DNA of 39,362 nucleotides, from positions 1 to 39,362 of the forward strand of contig NZ_FWXD01000031.1 in the NCBI RefSeq assembly GCF_900176275.1, given 5' to 3'. Position numbers and translations under genes: made by a program. Below are positions 16,523 to 23,995 of the stretch, one piece after another (position 1 is the first letter of the stretch; each line of letters starts with the position of its first letter). The stretch is from Andreprevotia lacus DSM 23236. Its GTDB lineage: Bacteria; Pseudomonadota; Gammaproteobacteria; Burkholderiales; Chitinibacteraceae. The notes beneath the pieces are model-generated. The model ran no database searches. It was given only the letters and a program-made list of their open reading frames with translations, and had not been told where the DNA came from.

Positions 16523-16553
16523 AAAAACCCCGCAGCGTGCTGCGGGGTTTTTT
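16523..16553. terminator. Intrinsic terminator after fabF
   Basis: A 12- to 14-bp stem around 16523-16536 and 16539-16552 with CCCCGCAGC in the core is followed by a run of T. It is symmetrical enough to work in both directions. Confidence 0.88.
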
Positions 16554-16609
16554 ATTGCCTGGCCGCTGCCGGCGATACGTTCGGTGACGAGCGGCGGGCT
16601 GCCTGTTGT

Positions 16610-16622
16610 TACAATGCGCGCA
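16610..16622 (+). promoter_or_regulatory. -10 box immediately before pabB (possible leaderless start)
   Basis: TACAAT (16610-16615) ends 6 bp before the pabB ATG, and no purine-rich ribosome binding site intervenes. Transcription from this box would begin at or next to the start codon. The -35 region is weak. Confidence 0.4.
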
Positions 16623-17908
16623 TGCCGATTCAAACCCTCGCTTTCGTCCCCGATCTGGCCGCGCTGGCTGCCGCTACCCCGGCAGCTTTCCCTGCCTTGT
16701 TGCAGTCCTCCGGCGCCCAGGGCTGGGACATCCTGTTTGCGCTGCCCGACGCGCGCCGTGTGTATACCCATGCCGAGCAAGCCGCATTTCTGGCCGATCT
16801 CGATCAATTGCCGGTGCATGCCGGTGCCAGCGATACCTTGCCCTTTCTGGGTGGCTGGCTGGTATATGCCGGTTACGAGCTGCTGGAAGTGTTCGAGCCC
16901 AGCGTGGCGGCGCGTGACGAAGTCGGGTTTCCCGCTGCCGCGCTGATCCGCTGCCCGGCAGCGGTGCTGGTTGATCGCGCCACGCAGGCTGCCTGCCTGG
17001 TGGCCGAGACGGACGAGCAGCTGGTGCAACTGGCCACGCTGGTCGCGGCCGGCGCTACGTGGCAAGCGCAACCCTTGGTTGTGGCCCAGGTGGACGAGGA
17101 CGATGCGCAGGCGTTTCTGGATGGCGTGCAGCGCTGCAAGCAATACATCGTTGCAGGCGATGTGTTCCAGGTGAATCTCTCGCGCGGCTGGCGCGTGCAA
17201 CTGGCGCAAGGCAGTCCGCACGATCTGTATGGGCGGCTGCGCACCGCCAATCCGGCGCCGTTTTCTGCCTTGCTTGATCTGGGTGCGCAGCAGATCGTCA
17301 GTTCGTCGCCCGAGCGGCTGGTGCGCGTGGCCGGCGGCGTGGCCGAAACCCGGCCGATTGCGGGTACTCATCCGCGCGGCGCCACGCCGGCCGAGGACGA
17401 AGCACTCAAGCAAAAGCTCATCGGCACCGTCAAGGAGCGTGCCGAACACATCATGCTGGTCGATCTGGAGCGCAATGACCTGGGCCGCATCGCCGTGCCG
17501 GGCAGCGTCGAGGTGGACGAGCTGATGGCGGTGGCCAGCTACGCCTATGTGCATCATATCGAATCGAATATCCGTGCCCGGCTGCAGCCGGGCACCACGG
17601 TACGGCAGGTGTTGCGCGCGCTGTTTCCGGGCGGCACCATCACCGGTTGCCCCAAGGTGCGCTGCATGCAGATCATTCGTGAACTGGAAGATGCGCCGCG
17701 CGCCGCCTATACCGGTAGCCTTGGCTACGTCGGGATCGACGGGCGCATGGACTTCAACATTCTGATCCGGACCTTCATGCAGCAAAACAATCAGCTTTAT
17801 TTCCGCGCCGGCGCCGGCATCGTGGCCGACTCCGATCCCGAGCGCGAATTGCAGGAAACCCGCCACAAGGCACGCGGCCTGTTGCGTGCACTGGGGGTGG
17901 CGGGATGA
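16622..17908 (+). CDS. pabB: Aminodeoxychorismate synthase component I (PabB-like)
   Basis: The 428-aa protein is a chorismate-utilising enzyme: an N-terminal region to about 150 and the chorismate-binding domain from about 160. Landmarks are GDVFQVNLSR, SSSPERLVRV, VKERAEHIMLVDLERNDLGR, and GGTITGCPKVRCMQII. Position 245-249 reads PIAGT, the form found in anthranilate synthase, where most PabB proteins have PIKGT with a catalytic Lys. Context favours PabB: the next gene, overlapping by ATGA, is the aminodeoxychorismate lyase pabC. In several bacteria these two are fused; here they are separate. The glutamine amidotransferase partner is not in the window. The start at 16622 has no ribosome binding site and a -10 box directly before it. 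Confidence 0.82.
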   Translation: MPIQTLAFVPDLAALAAATPAAFPALLQSSGAQGWDILFALPDARRVYTHAEQAAFLADLDQLPVHAGASDTLPFLGGWLVYAGYELLEVFEPSVAARDEVGFPAAALIRCPAAVLVDRATQAACLVAETDEQLVQLATLVAAGATWQAQPLVVAQVDEDDAQAFLDGVQRCKQYIVAGDVFQVNLSRGWRVQLAQGSPHDLYGRLRTANPAPFSALLDLGAQQIVSSSPERLVRVAGGVAETRPIAGTHPRGATPAEDEALKQKLIGTVKERAEHIMLVDLERNDLGRIAVPGSVEVDELMAVASYAYVHHIESNIRARLQPGTTVRQVLRALFPGGTITGCPKVRCMQIIRELEDAPRAAYTGSLGYVGIDGRMDFNILIRTFMQQNNQLYFRAGAGIVADSDPERELQETRHKARGLLRALGVAG

Positions 17909-18744
17909 TGCAACGCCTCGTCAATGGCAGTCCGGCCGATACGCTGGCGCTGGCCGACCGCGCCGTACAGTTCGGCGACGGTGTGTTCCGCACGCTCAAA
18001 ATGGTGGGCGGCGCTGTACCGTTCTGGCTGCGCCAGCTGGATCGCCTTACCCACGATGCCGCCTTGCTGGGCATCGAGGCGCCCGCCGCCAGTGATTGGC
18101 TGGCCGATATCGCCGAGCTGCACCGGCAGGGCGTGCGTGATGCGGCGCTCAAGTTCATTGTCACGCGCGGTGAATCGCAGCGCGGCTATGCGGTGCCTGA
18201 TGTAGTCAAACCCACGCGTATTGCGCAGGCGGCGCCACTGCCGGCCTACCCGGATACCCTGCAGAGCGACGGCGTGGCTGTGCGCTGGTGCGACACCAAG
18301 GCAAGCTGGCAGCCGCGCCTGGCCGGCATCAAGCACCTGAACCGGCTGGAGAACGTGCTGGCCCGCAACGAATGGCGCGATGCCGCCATCTTCGAGGGCC
18401 TGATGTGCGACCGCGATGGCGCGGTGATCGAGGGCGTGATGAGCAACGTGCTGCTGCAGGAAGGCAAGGCACTGGTCACCCCCAAGCTGGAGAGCGGTGG
18501 CGTGGCCGGCGTGATGCGCAGCGTGGCGCTGGAGGCGGCAGCCCGTTTGAACTGGAGCGTGAGCGAAATCAACATCAACCCCGAGCGCCTGCTGCGCGCC
18601 AACCGGGTCTGGCTGTGCAACAGCCTGATCGGCATGGTGCCGGTGCGCGAGCTGGCAGGGCGTCACTGGGAGTCGCACCCGGCCGATCAGCAATTGCTGG
18701 AAGTCATTCGCACCATGGAAAAGGAAGAGACCGCATGTTTCTGA
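17905..18744 (+). CDS. pabC: Aminodeoxychorismate lyase
   Basis: A 279-aa fold-type IV PLP enzyme that releases p-aminobenzoate and pyruvate from aminodeoxychorismate for folate synthesis. The PLP Lys143 sits in GIKHLNRLENVLAR, which closely matches the PabC signature. Other family features are the DRAVQFGDGVFRT start, EGVMSNVLL, GGVAGVMR and the WLCNSLIGMVPVR segment. Its start overlaps the pabB stop by 4 bp, so production is coupled. Its own 3' end overlaps the next small gene by 10 bp. Confidence 0.95.
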   Translation: MMQRLVNGSPADTLALADRAVQFGDGVFRTLKMVGGAVPFWLRQLDRLTHDAALLGIEAPAASDWLADIAELHRQGVRDAALKFIVTRGESQRGYAVPDVVKPTRIAQAAPLPAYPDTLQSDGVAVRWCDTKASWQPRLAGIKHLNRLENVLARNEWRDAAIFEGLMCDRDGAVIEGVMSNVLLQEGKALVTPKLESGGVAGVMRSVALEAAARLNWSVSEININPERLLRANRVWLCNSLIGMVPVRELAGRHWESHPADQQLLEVIRTMEKEETACF

Positions 18745-19037
18745 AAACCGCTCTGGCGCTCGTACTGATTGCGGGCACCGCCTGCGCGCAGGACTATTAC
18801 AAGGCGGACCCGGGCAAGCTGGCCCAGCTCGAGGCACAGCGCTGCAGCAAGCTCTACAACGAAGGTCGATTGATCCGCACCCGGCTGGCCGCTGGCAACA
18901 ACCACAGCTACGACGTCGAGAAAATGAAGGCACGACTGGCCGAGGTCGATAGCGATGCAGGCAAGTACTGCCAGAACTGGCAGCCACCTGCCACACCGAC
19001 ACCGGTGCCGCCTGCCAAGCCGGCGCGCCGCCGCTGA
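18735..19037 (+). CDS. Small exported protein of unknown function
   Basis: A 100-aa protein beginning with a signal peptide (MFLKTALALVLIAGTACAQ, cleavage about residue 18). The mature part is charged and helical with two Cys (near 37 and 79) that could form a disulfide in the periplasm, and ends in a Pro/Arg-rich tail (PPAKPARRR). It starts inside the end of pabC behind AAGGAAGAG, so it belongs to the same transcript. I do not recognise the family. A terminator follows at 19055. Confidence 0.7.
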   Translation: MFLKTALALVLIAGTACAQDYYKADPGKLAQLEAQRCSKLYNEGRLIRTRLAAGNNHSYDVEKMKARLAEVDSDAGKYCQNWQPPATPTPVPPAKPARRR

Positions 19038-19054
19038 TGCCGACGCCTATTCCC

Positions 19055-19080
19055 CGCCCTTGCCACCGCAAGGGCGCTTT
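19055..19080 (+). terminator. Terminator after the pabB-pabC transcript
   Basis: CGCCCTTG (19055-19062) pairs with CAAGGGCG (19069-19076) around a 6-base loop, then CTTTTG follows. Confidence 0.7.
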
Positions 19081-19223
19081 TGTCTGGGCTTGGCCCGGAC
19101 AAGCCGTGGTCAGGTGTAGCGCAGCCCTGCGGCGGCATGGATGACTCCGGTTATATCAGTACGAGGACTTGTAACCGCAGTGCCTGCCCCCATATGCAGG
19201 GGAGAAGAATTGCGGAGCCAGCC

Positions 19224-19823
19224 TTGTCCAATCCAGCCCTCATCGAAAAAGTCAGCGTAGCGCGCCTGCCTACGCCCTATGGTGTGTTTGCCGCACACGC
19301 CTACCGCTCGGCGCTGGATGGCGTAGAGCACCTTGCCGTGGTGTACGGCGACCCTGCCGGCGAAGCCACGCTGGTGCGCCTGCATTCCGAGTGTCTGACC
19401 GGTGATGTGTTCGGCAGCCTGCGCTGCGATTGCGGCGAGCAGCTGCATCGCGCCCTGCAACGCATTGTTGATGAGGGACGCGGCGTGCTGTTGTACCTGC
19501 GTGGGCACGAGGGTCGGGGCATTGGTCTGGCGCACAAGATCAGCGCCTATGCACTGCAGGACCAGGGGCTTGATACCGTCGATGCCAATGCGGCGCTGGG
19601 TTTGCCCATTGATGCGCGCAGTTACGATACTGCGGCTGCCATGCTCAAGGATCTCGAGGTGGCGACGGTGCGGCTGATGAGCAACAACCCGAAGAAAATC
19701 GCTGCGCTGGAAGCGTCGGGCATCCCGGTGGTCGAGCGCGTGCCGCACGCGGTGCAAAGCAACCCCGAGAACCATCACTACCTGGCCACCAAGCGCCAGC
19801 GCATGGGGCATCTGCTTAAATAA
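19224..19823 (+). CDS. ribA: GTP cyclohydrolase II
   Basis: The 199-aa product opens the ring of GTP in the first step of riboflavin synthesis. The zinc-binding Cys57, Cys68 and Cys70 (in [18 protein letters not shown]), the GTP-binding [10 protein letters not shown] and the [12 protein letters not shown] block are all as in E. coli RibA, and the length is that of stand-alone RibA rather than a RibBA fusion. I place the start at TTG 19224 because a CGGAG lies 7 bp upstream and the predicted N-terminus then matches the family length; an ATG at 19194 is an alternative. The 186-bp leader does not show the FMN riboswitch core. Confidence 0.93.
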   Translation: MSNPALIEKVSVARLPTPYGVFAAHAYRSALDGVEHLAVVYGDPAGEATLVRLHSECLTGDVFGSLRCDCGEQLHRALQRIVDEGRGVLLYLRGHEGRGIGLAHKISAYALQDQGLDTVDANAALGLPIDARSYDTAAAMLKDLEVATVRLMSNNPKKIAALEASGIPVVERVPHAVQSNPENHHYLATKRQRMGHLLK

Positions 19824-19843
19824 ACCCGGTTATCCCGGTCCGG

Positions 19844-19868
19844 ACGGCTCGCCAAGACGGGCCGTTTT
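19844..19868 (+). terminator. Terminator after ribA
   Basis: ACGGCTCG (19844-19851) pairs with CGGGCCGT (19858-19865), with one G-U, and is followed by TTTCG. Confidence 0.65.
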
Positions 19869-20053
19869 CGTTCCGGTGCCACCTGTTGGCGTGAGGGCGG
19901 TACAATTCACACTCCGTGCCGATGCAATGCACTGCTGGTGCTGGCGTGCATTAATAGCCTGATTTGCAAAAGAAAGTCGTCATCTTCGTGACATCTGCAT
20001 GTGTTCTGCTTACTATGCTGAAAGATGATTCAAATCATTGGCTGACATAAAAC
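19869..20053. other. Non-coding gap with a lone -10-like box
   Basis: No open frame is convincing here. A TACAAT lies at 19901-19906 without a properly spaced -35. Downstream are a short inverted repeat (ATGCAC...GTGCAT, within 19926-19951) and another (AATGATTTGA-type, around 20025-20039). A TACTAT at 20012-20017 could be the -10 box for the gene at 20054. Confidence 0.3.
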
Positions 20054-20481
20054 ATGCGGCAGATTAAATTGAATTGCACCATGGCAGCACTGGCCGATAC
20101 CTATTTCGGGCAGGAGCTGTTGCGCCAGCGCACCAAGCTGGATGACATTGTCGGCGACAGCAAACCGGTGATCGAAGTGACGACCAAGACGGTCAAGTTC
20201 ATCTGGCTGGCGGGGGTGGCGGTCAATACCACCAAGGGCTGGGGGCTGTACGAGCTGGGTTTGAATCTGCACCCTGGCCATTAACGTCCGAGGCGATCAA
20301 CGGCATTGCCCTGGGCAGTATCTGGACCCGGGGCGATGAAGGAAGTGGCCACGGTGCGGCTGCCCTGATTGCCGTTCTGCCCGATGCATCGGGTTTGCGC
20401 GACATGCTGCTGGACTGGCTCAAGGAAGATCCCAAGGCCATCAAGCAATTGAAAGCCAGGCAGGGTGCTGTCACCAAGTAA
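20054..20481 (+). pseudogene. Unknown gene, probably frameshifted
   Basis: The first part (20054-20284, 76 codons) begins at ATG and reads as a plausible protein with a hydrophobic KFIWLAGVAV segment. It stops at TAA 20282. A second frame, shifted as expected for loss of one base, is open through 20281-20481 and reads TSEAINGIALGSIW, then a Leu/Asp/Lys-rich helical tail ending AVTK and TAA. That second part has no usable start codon of its own, which argues for a single gene of about 140 codons broken near 20280. The alternative is a short real protein of 76 aa with non-coding sequence after it. I do not recognise either half. Confidence 0.45.
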
Positions 20482-20561
20482 GCACGCTGGCTGTTCGCTT
20501 GATGCATCCGGCGCCAGTGCTTGCGGGCCGGAAGCAGCAAGGGTGGCAGAGCGCCGGCCAC

Positions 20562-20591
20562 AAAAGAAAAAGCCCTGCATTTGCAGGGCTT
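20562..20591 (-). terminator. Terminator of tRNA-Ser
   Basis: On the minus strand AAGCCCTGCA and its complement (20582-20591 with 20570-20579) form a 10-bp stem followed by TTTTTCTTTT. It lies 15 bp downstream of the tRNA 3' end. Confidence 0.85.
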
Positions 20592-20606
20592 GATCTCGGT
20601 ATTGCG

Positions 20607-20696
<90 letters not shown>

Positions 20697-20850
20697 GCGT
20701 AGAGGCCGAACTATATACAGGTTTTTCGGCCTTGCAAAGCCTGTTTGCGCGTTTTTTCGAAATTTAGCGAATTCTGATGTGAATGGGTTGCATTGCGCTT
20801 TTGTGACCACGAGGGCAGAATGCGCGGCGATTCAAAGACTTGGGAGTGCT

Positions 20851-22302
20851 ATGAGGCACTGGTTAATGGCCATTGCAGCGGCGACGCTGGTAGGCTGCGG
20901 CGAAATGCCGACGGACGCCAGCCGTGTATTGCCGCTGGCAGAATCGAAGGAACTGGTGGTGCTGGTACAAAACAGCCCCACCACGCTCTATGTCGATGCC
21001 GAGGGCAGCTATGCCGGGCTGGAGTACGACCTGGTAACGCGCTTTGCCGAACAGCAGGGGCTGAAGGTGCGCTTCCTGGTCGAGCCCAACTACGCCCGCG
21101 TGCTGGAACGGCTGCGCCTGCATCAGGCTCACCTTGCCGTTGGCGTGCATGCCGACAGCGAGCAGAGCGGGGTGCATTTCGGTCCCGCCTATCAATCGGT
21201 CTCTGCCGTGCTGCTCTACAACAACAAGGGGCAGACCGACGAACAAGCGCTGGCCAGGCTGTATGCCGGCGATGCGATGGCCAAGGTGCTGCCGCAATAT
21301 CTGGCCGCGATGAACCGTGCCAAAACAGCCCATGCCGGTCTGACCTGGCGTCTGGTTGACGACATGGACGGCGAGGAAATGGTCGAGGCCGTTGCCGCTG
21401 GCAAGCTCGATTACGCCGTGGTCGGCTCGCACGTGGCCGATGTCAGCTCCAACTATTACCCGCAGGTGGGCGTGGTGCACCAGATGGGCGATGCACAGGC
21501 ATTGGCCTGGGCCGTGCCGGATGCCGAGCCCGAGCTGCTGCAGCGCGTGAGTGGTTATTTCGCCGCCATCCAGGGTGATGGTTCGCTCGCCAAGGCGCTG
21601 GATCGCTACTACGGTCACGTCAACCGCGTGGCGTCGCCTGATGCGATGGCCTTCCTGCAAAAGCGCGAGGAAACCTTGCCGCGCTATCGCAACTGGTTCC
21701 AGCGTGCCGAAACCGAAACCGGTCTGGACTGGCGCCTGCTGGCCTCGCTGGCCTATCAGGAATCGCACTGGAACCCGGACGCGGTATCGCCCTATGGCGT
21801 ACGCGGCATGATGATGCTGACCGGCGAAACCGCCCAGCGCATGGGTGTGGATCGCCTGAACCCGATGCAAAGCATTCTGGGTGGCGCACGCTATCTGCAG
21901 CTGATGAAGGACAGCCTGCCCGACAATATTGCCGAGCCGGACAAGACCTGGCTGGCACTGGCGGCCTACAACGTGGGGCTGGGGCATTTGCTGGATGCGC
22001 GCGAACTGGCACGCCGGCAGAACAAGAACCCGGATAGCTGGAGCGACGTGAAGAGTACCTTGCCGCTGCTGCGCAATCCCAAGTATTTCTCGACCGTGAA
22101 ATACGGCTATGCCCGTGGTGGCGAGCCGGTGATCTACGTCGAAACCCTGCGCAATTTCTACGATATCCTGGTGCGCTTCGAGGCGCCGTTCAAACCCAGC
22201 CTGCCTACCGTGGCCGACGACGTGACGGTGCAGAACCCGGGTAACCGCGATCTCGAAATCAATAACCGCGTGGTCGCCACGCGGACGGTGGCAGCCCTGT
22301 AA
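20851..22302 (+). CDS. mltF: Membrane-bound lytic murein transglycosylase F
   Basis: The 483-aa lipoprotein has a lipobox ending in Cys16 (TLVGC), an N-terminal periplasmic-binding-protein-like domain (about 30-265, ABC-transporter solute-binding fold), and a C-terminal lysozyme-like SLT domain (about 280-450). The SLT catalytic Glu304 lies in LASLAYQESHWNP, followed by SPYGVRGMMMLT and LALAAYNVGLGHL. It cleaves murein glycan to 1,6-anhydro products that feed recycling, which fits nagZ downstream. The ATG at 20851 follows TGGGAG; the frame is open much further upstream through the tRNA, which is not coding. A repeat element follows the stop. Confidence 0.95.
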   Translation: MRHWLMAIAAATLVGCGEMPTDASRVLPLAESKELVVLVQNSPTTLYVDAEGSYAGLEYDLVTRFAEQQGLKVRFLVEPNYARVLERLRLHQAHLAVGVHADSEQSGVHFGPAYQSVSAVLLYNNKGQTDEQALARLYAGDAMAKVLPQYLAAMNRAKTAHAGLTWRLVDDMDGEEMVEAVAAGKLDYAVVGSHVADVSSNYYPQVGVVHQMGDAQALAWAVPDAEPELLQRVSGYFAAIQGDGSLAKALDRYYGHVNRVASPDAMAFLQKREETLPRYRNWFQRAETETGLDWRLLASLAYQESHWNPDAVSPYGVRGMMMLTGETAQRMGVDRLNPMQSILGGARYLQLMKDSLPDNIAEPDKTWLALAAYNVGLGHLLDARELARRQNKNPDSWSDVKSTLPLLRNPKYFSTVKYGYARGGEPVIYVETLRNFYDILVRFEAPFKPSLPTVADDVTVQNPGNRDLEINNRVVATRTVAAL

Positions 22303-22321
22303 TCCACCTGCCGTTTTTCAG

Positions 22322-22448
22322 GCCGCTGTCGAGCAAAGCGAGGCTCCCTCGCGGTGGCGAGGGCGGGGGAGTGGGGGCAAGCAGACAAGAGCCGTTGCTT
22401 CGTCTTGTCGCGCGGGTGAGAGCCCGGCTTGGCCGGGGGCTTGATGCA
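22322..22448 (+). repeat. Dispersed intergenic repeat, copy A
   Basis: About 127 bp starting 20 bp after the mltF stop matches the sequence at 32411-32540 in the same orientation. The best conserved blocks are GCGAGGCTCCCTCGC at the left (22338-22352) and CCCGGCTTGGCCGGGGGCTT at the right (22423-22442). The left block can fold as GCGAG/CTCGC or, alternatively, as CCTCGC/GCGAGG. The right block is a 6-bp GC stem with a 3-base loop. Between them this copy has a further stem, GACAAGA (22384-22390) with TCTTGTC (22403-22409). Confidence 0.75.
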
Positions 22449-22493
22449 GGGGTATGACCGCTAACTGTTCCAAGAGCCAAGCAGGCTCGACCA

Positions 22494-22519
22494 AGCCGCC
22501 GCAAGGCGGTTTTTTCTTT
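22494..22519 (+). terminator. Terminator between repeat copy A and gltX
   Basis: CCGCC (22496-22500) pairs with GGCGG (22505-22509) across a GCAA tetraloop and is followed by TTTTTTCTTTT. This is a compact, convincing intrinsic terminator. The rest of the 301-bp gap before gltX holds the repeat and a TAAAAT -10-like box near 22573. Confidence 0.85.
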
Positions 22520-22603
22520 TGTAGTCGCTGCTTTTCACACCAGACCGCTGCAGGCGGCCGGTGCTTCCCGTAAAATCGCTGTTTTGCCGTTTCCGGAGTC
22601 ATC

Positions 22604-23995
22604 ATGACCACAGTCCGTACCCGATTCGCGCCCAGCCCGACTGGTCTTCTGCACATCGGCGGTGTGCGCACCGCACTGTTCTCGTGGGCCTATGCCCGCA
22701 AGCACGGTGGCGAGTTCGTGCTGCGCATCGAGGATACCGACCTGGAACGCAGCACCCCGGCCTCGGTGGCAGCCATTCTGGACGGCATGCACTGGGTGGG
22801 GCTGGATTATGACGAAGGCCCGTTCTACCAGATGCAGCGCATGGAACGATACAAGGAAGTGATCCAGCAACTGCTGGCCACTGGCCATGCTTACCTTTGC
22901 TACACCAGCCGCGAAGAACTGGACCAGATGCGTGCCGAGGCCGAAGCCCGTGGCGAAAAACCGCGCTACGACCGTCGCTGGCGCCCGGAGCCGGGCAAGA
23001 CCTTGCCGGTCGTGCCGGAAGGCATCAAGCCGGTGGTGCGTTTCCGCACGCCTGTTGATGGCGTGGTGGCGTGGGACGATCAGGTCAAGGGCCGCATCGA
23101 AATCAGCAACGGCGAGCTGGATGACCTGATCATCGCCCGCCCGGACGGCACGCCGACCTACAACTTCTGCGTGGTGGTCGACGATATCGACATGCGCATC
23201 AGCCATGTGATCCGTGGCGATGACCATGTGAACAACACGCCGCGCCAGATTCACATTTACGAAGGCATCGGTGCTCCGGTGCCGGTGTTCGCGCACCTGC
23301 CGATGATCCTGAACGAATCCGGCGCCAAGATGAGCAAGCGCAAGGATGCAGTATCGGTGGTTGATTACGATGCGCAGGGTTTTCTGCCGGAAGCGCTACT
23401 CAACTATCTGGCCCGCCTGGGCTGGGGCCATGGCGATGACGAGTTTTTCACACTGGATCAGTTTGTCGGCTGGTTCGACCTCAAGGATGTATCGCCGTCC
23501 AGCAGCCGTTTCGACCGCGACAAGCTGCTGTGGTTGAACGCGCAGCACATCAAGGCGGTCGAACCGCAACGGCTGGCTGACCGCGTGGCGGGTTTTCTTG
23601 CCGACAAGGGTGTGGAAACGGCAGCCGGCCCGGCACTGGCCGAGGTGTGCACTTTGCTGAAGGACCGCAGCCAGACGCTGGTGGAAATGGCCAGCCAGGC
23701 CGAGTATTTCTATCGTCCGCTGGACCCGACCGCCGATGTGGTCGAAAAGCACCTGACGCCGGATGATGAAGCACGGCTGGGCCTGTTTGCCGAGGGCGCG
23801 GCCAGCCTGCCGGCGTGGGACGCGCCGACCCTGAGCCAGTACATCAAGGACTTCGTGAAGCAGCAGGGCGTGAAGATGCCGCAAGTGGGCATGCCGCTGC
23901 GCGCCAAGGTCTGCGGTATTACCAACACGCCGTCGGTCGATGCCGTACTGGCGCTGCTGGGCCGTGACGAAGTGCTGCGCCGGCTGGCTGCGTGA
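22604..23995 (+). CDS. gltX: Glutamyl-tRNA synthetase
   Basis: The 463-aa class I synthetase charges tRNA-Glu with glutamate. The ATP-binding signatures are HIGG (17-20, in SPTGLLHIGGVRT) and KMSKR (242-246). RIEDTDLERS and DDHVNNTPRQ are further family blocks. The four-Cys zinc knuckle of the E. coli enzyme is not present, since only one Cys occurs in YLCYTS, as in many zinc-free GluRS. The stop overlaps the nagZ start (GTGA), so the two are coupled. Confidence 0.97.
   Translation: MTTVRTRFAPSPTGLLHIGGVRTALFSWAYARKHGGEFVLRIEDTDLERSTPASVAAILDGMHWVGLDYDEGPFYQMQRMERYKEVIQQLLATGHAYLCYTSREELDQMRAEAEARGEKPRYDRRWRPEPGKTLPVVPEGIKPVVRFRTPVDGVVAWDDQVKGRIEISNGELDDLIIARPDGTPTYNFCVVVDDIDMRISHVIRGDDHVNNTPRQIHIYEGIGAPVPVFAHLPMILNESGAKMSKRKDAVSVVDYDAQGFLPEALLNYLARLGWGHGDDEFFTLDQFVGWFDLKDVSPSSSRFDRDKLLWLNAQHIKAVEPQRLADRVAGFLADKGVETAAGPALAEVCTLLKDRSQTLVEMASQAEYFYRPLDPTADVVEKHLTPDDEARLGLFAEGAASLPAWDAPTLSQYIKDFVKQQGVKMPQVGMPLRAKVCGITNTPSVDAVLALLGRDEVLRRLAA

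Noticed and set aside
19038-19223. FMN riboswitch in front of ribA
   Set aside because: The conserved purine-rich FMN-binding core is not present. The gap contains the pabC-side terminator and no six-helix arrangement that I could recognise.
22322-22448. Could the intergenic repeats be a CRISPR array?
   Set aside because: Only one unit occurs at each place, the units are about 130 bp, and there are no regularly spaced spacers or cas genes.
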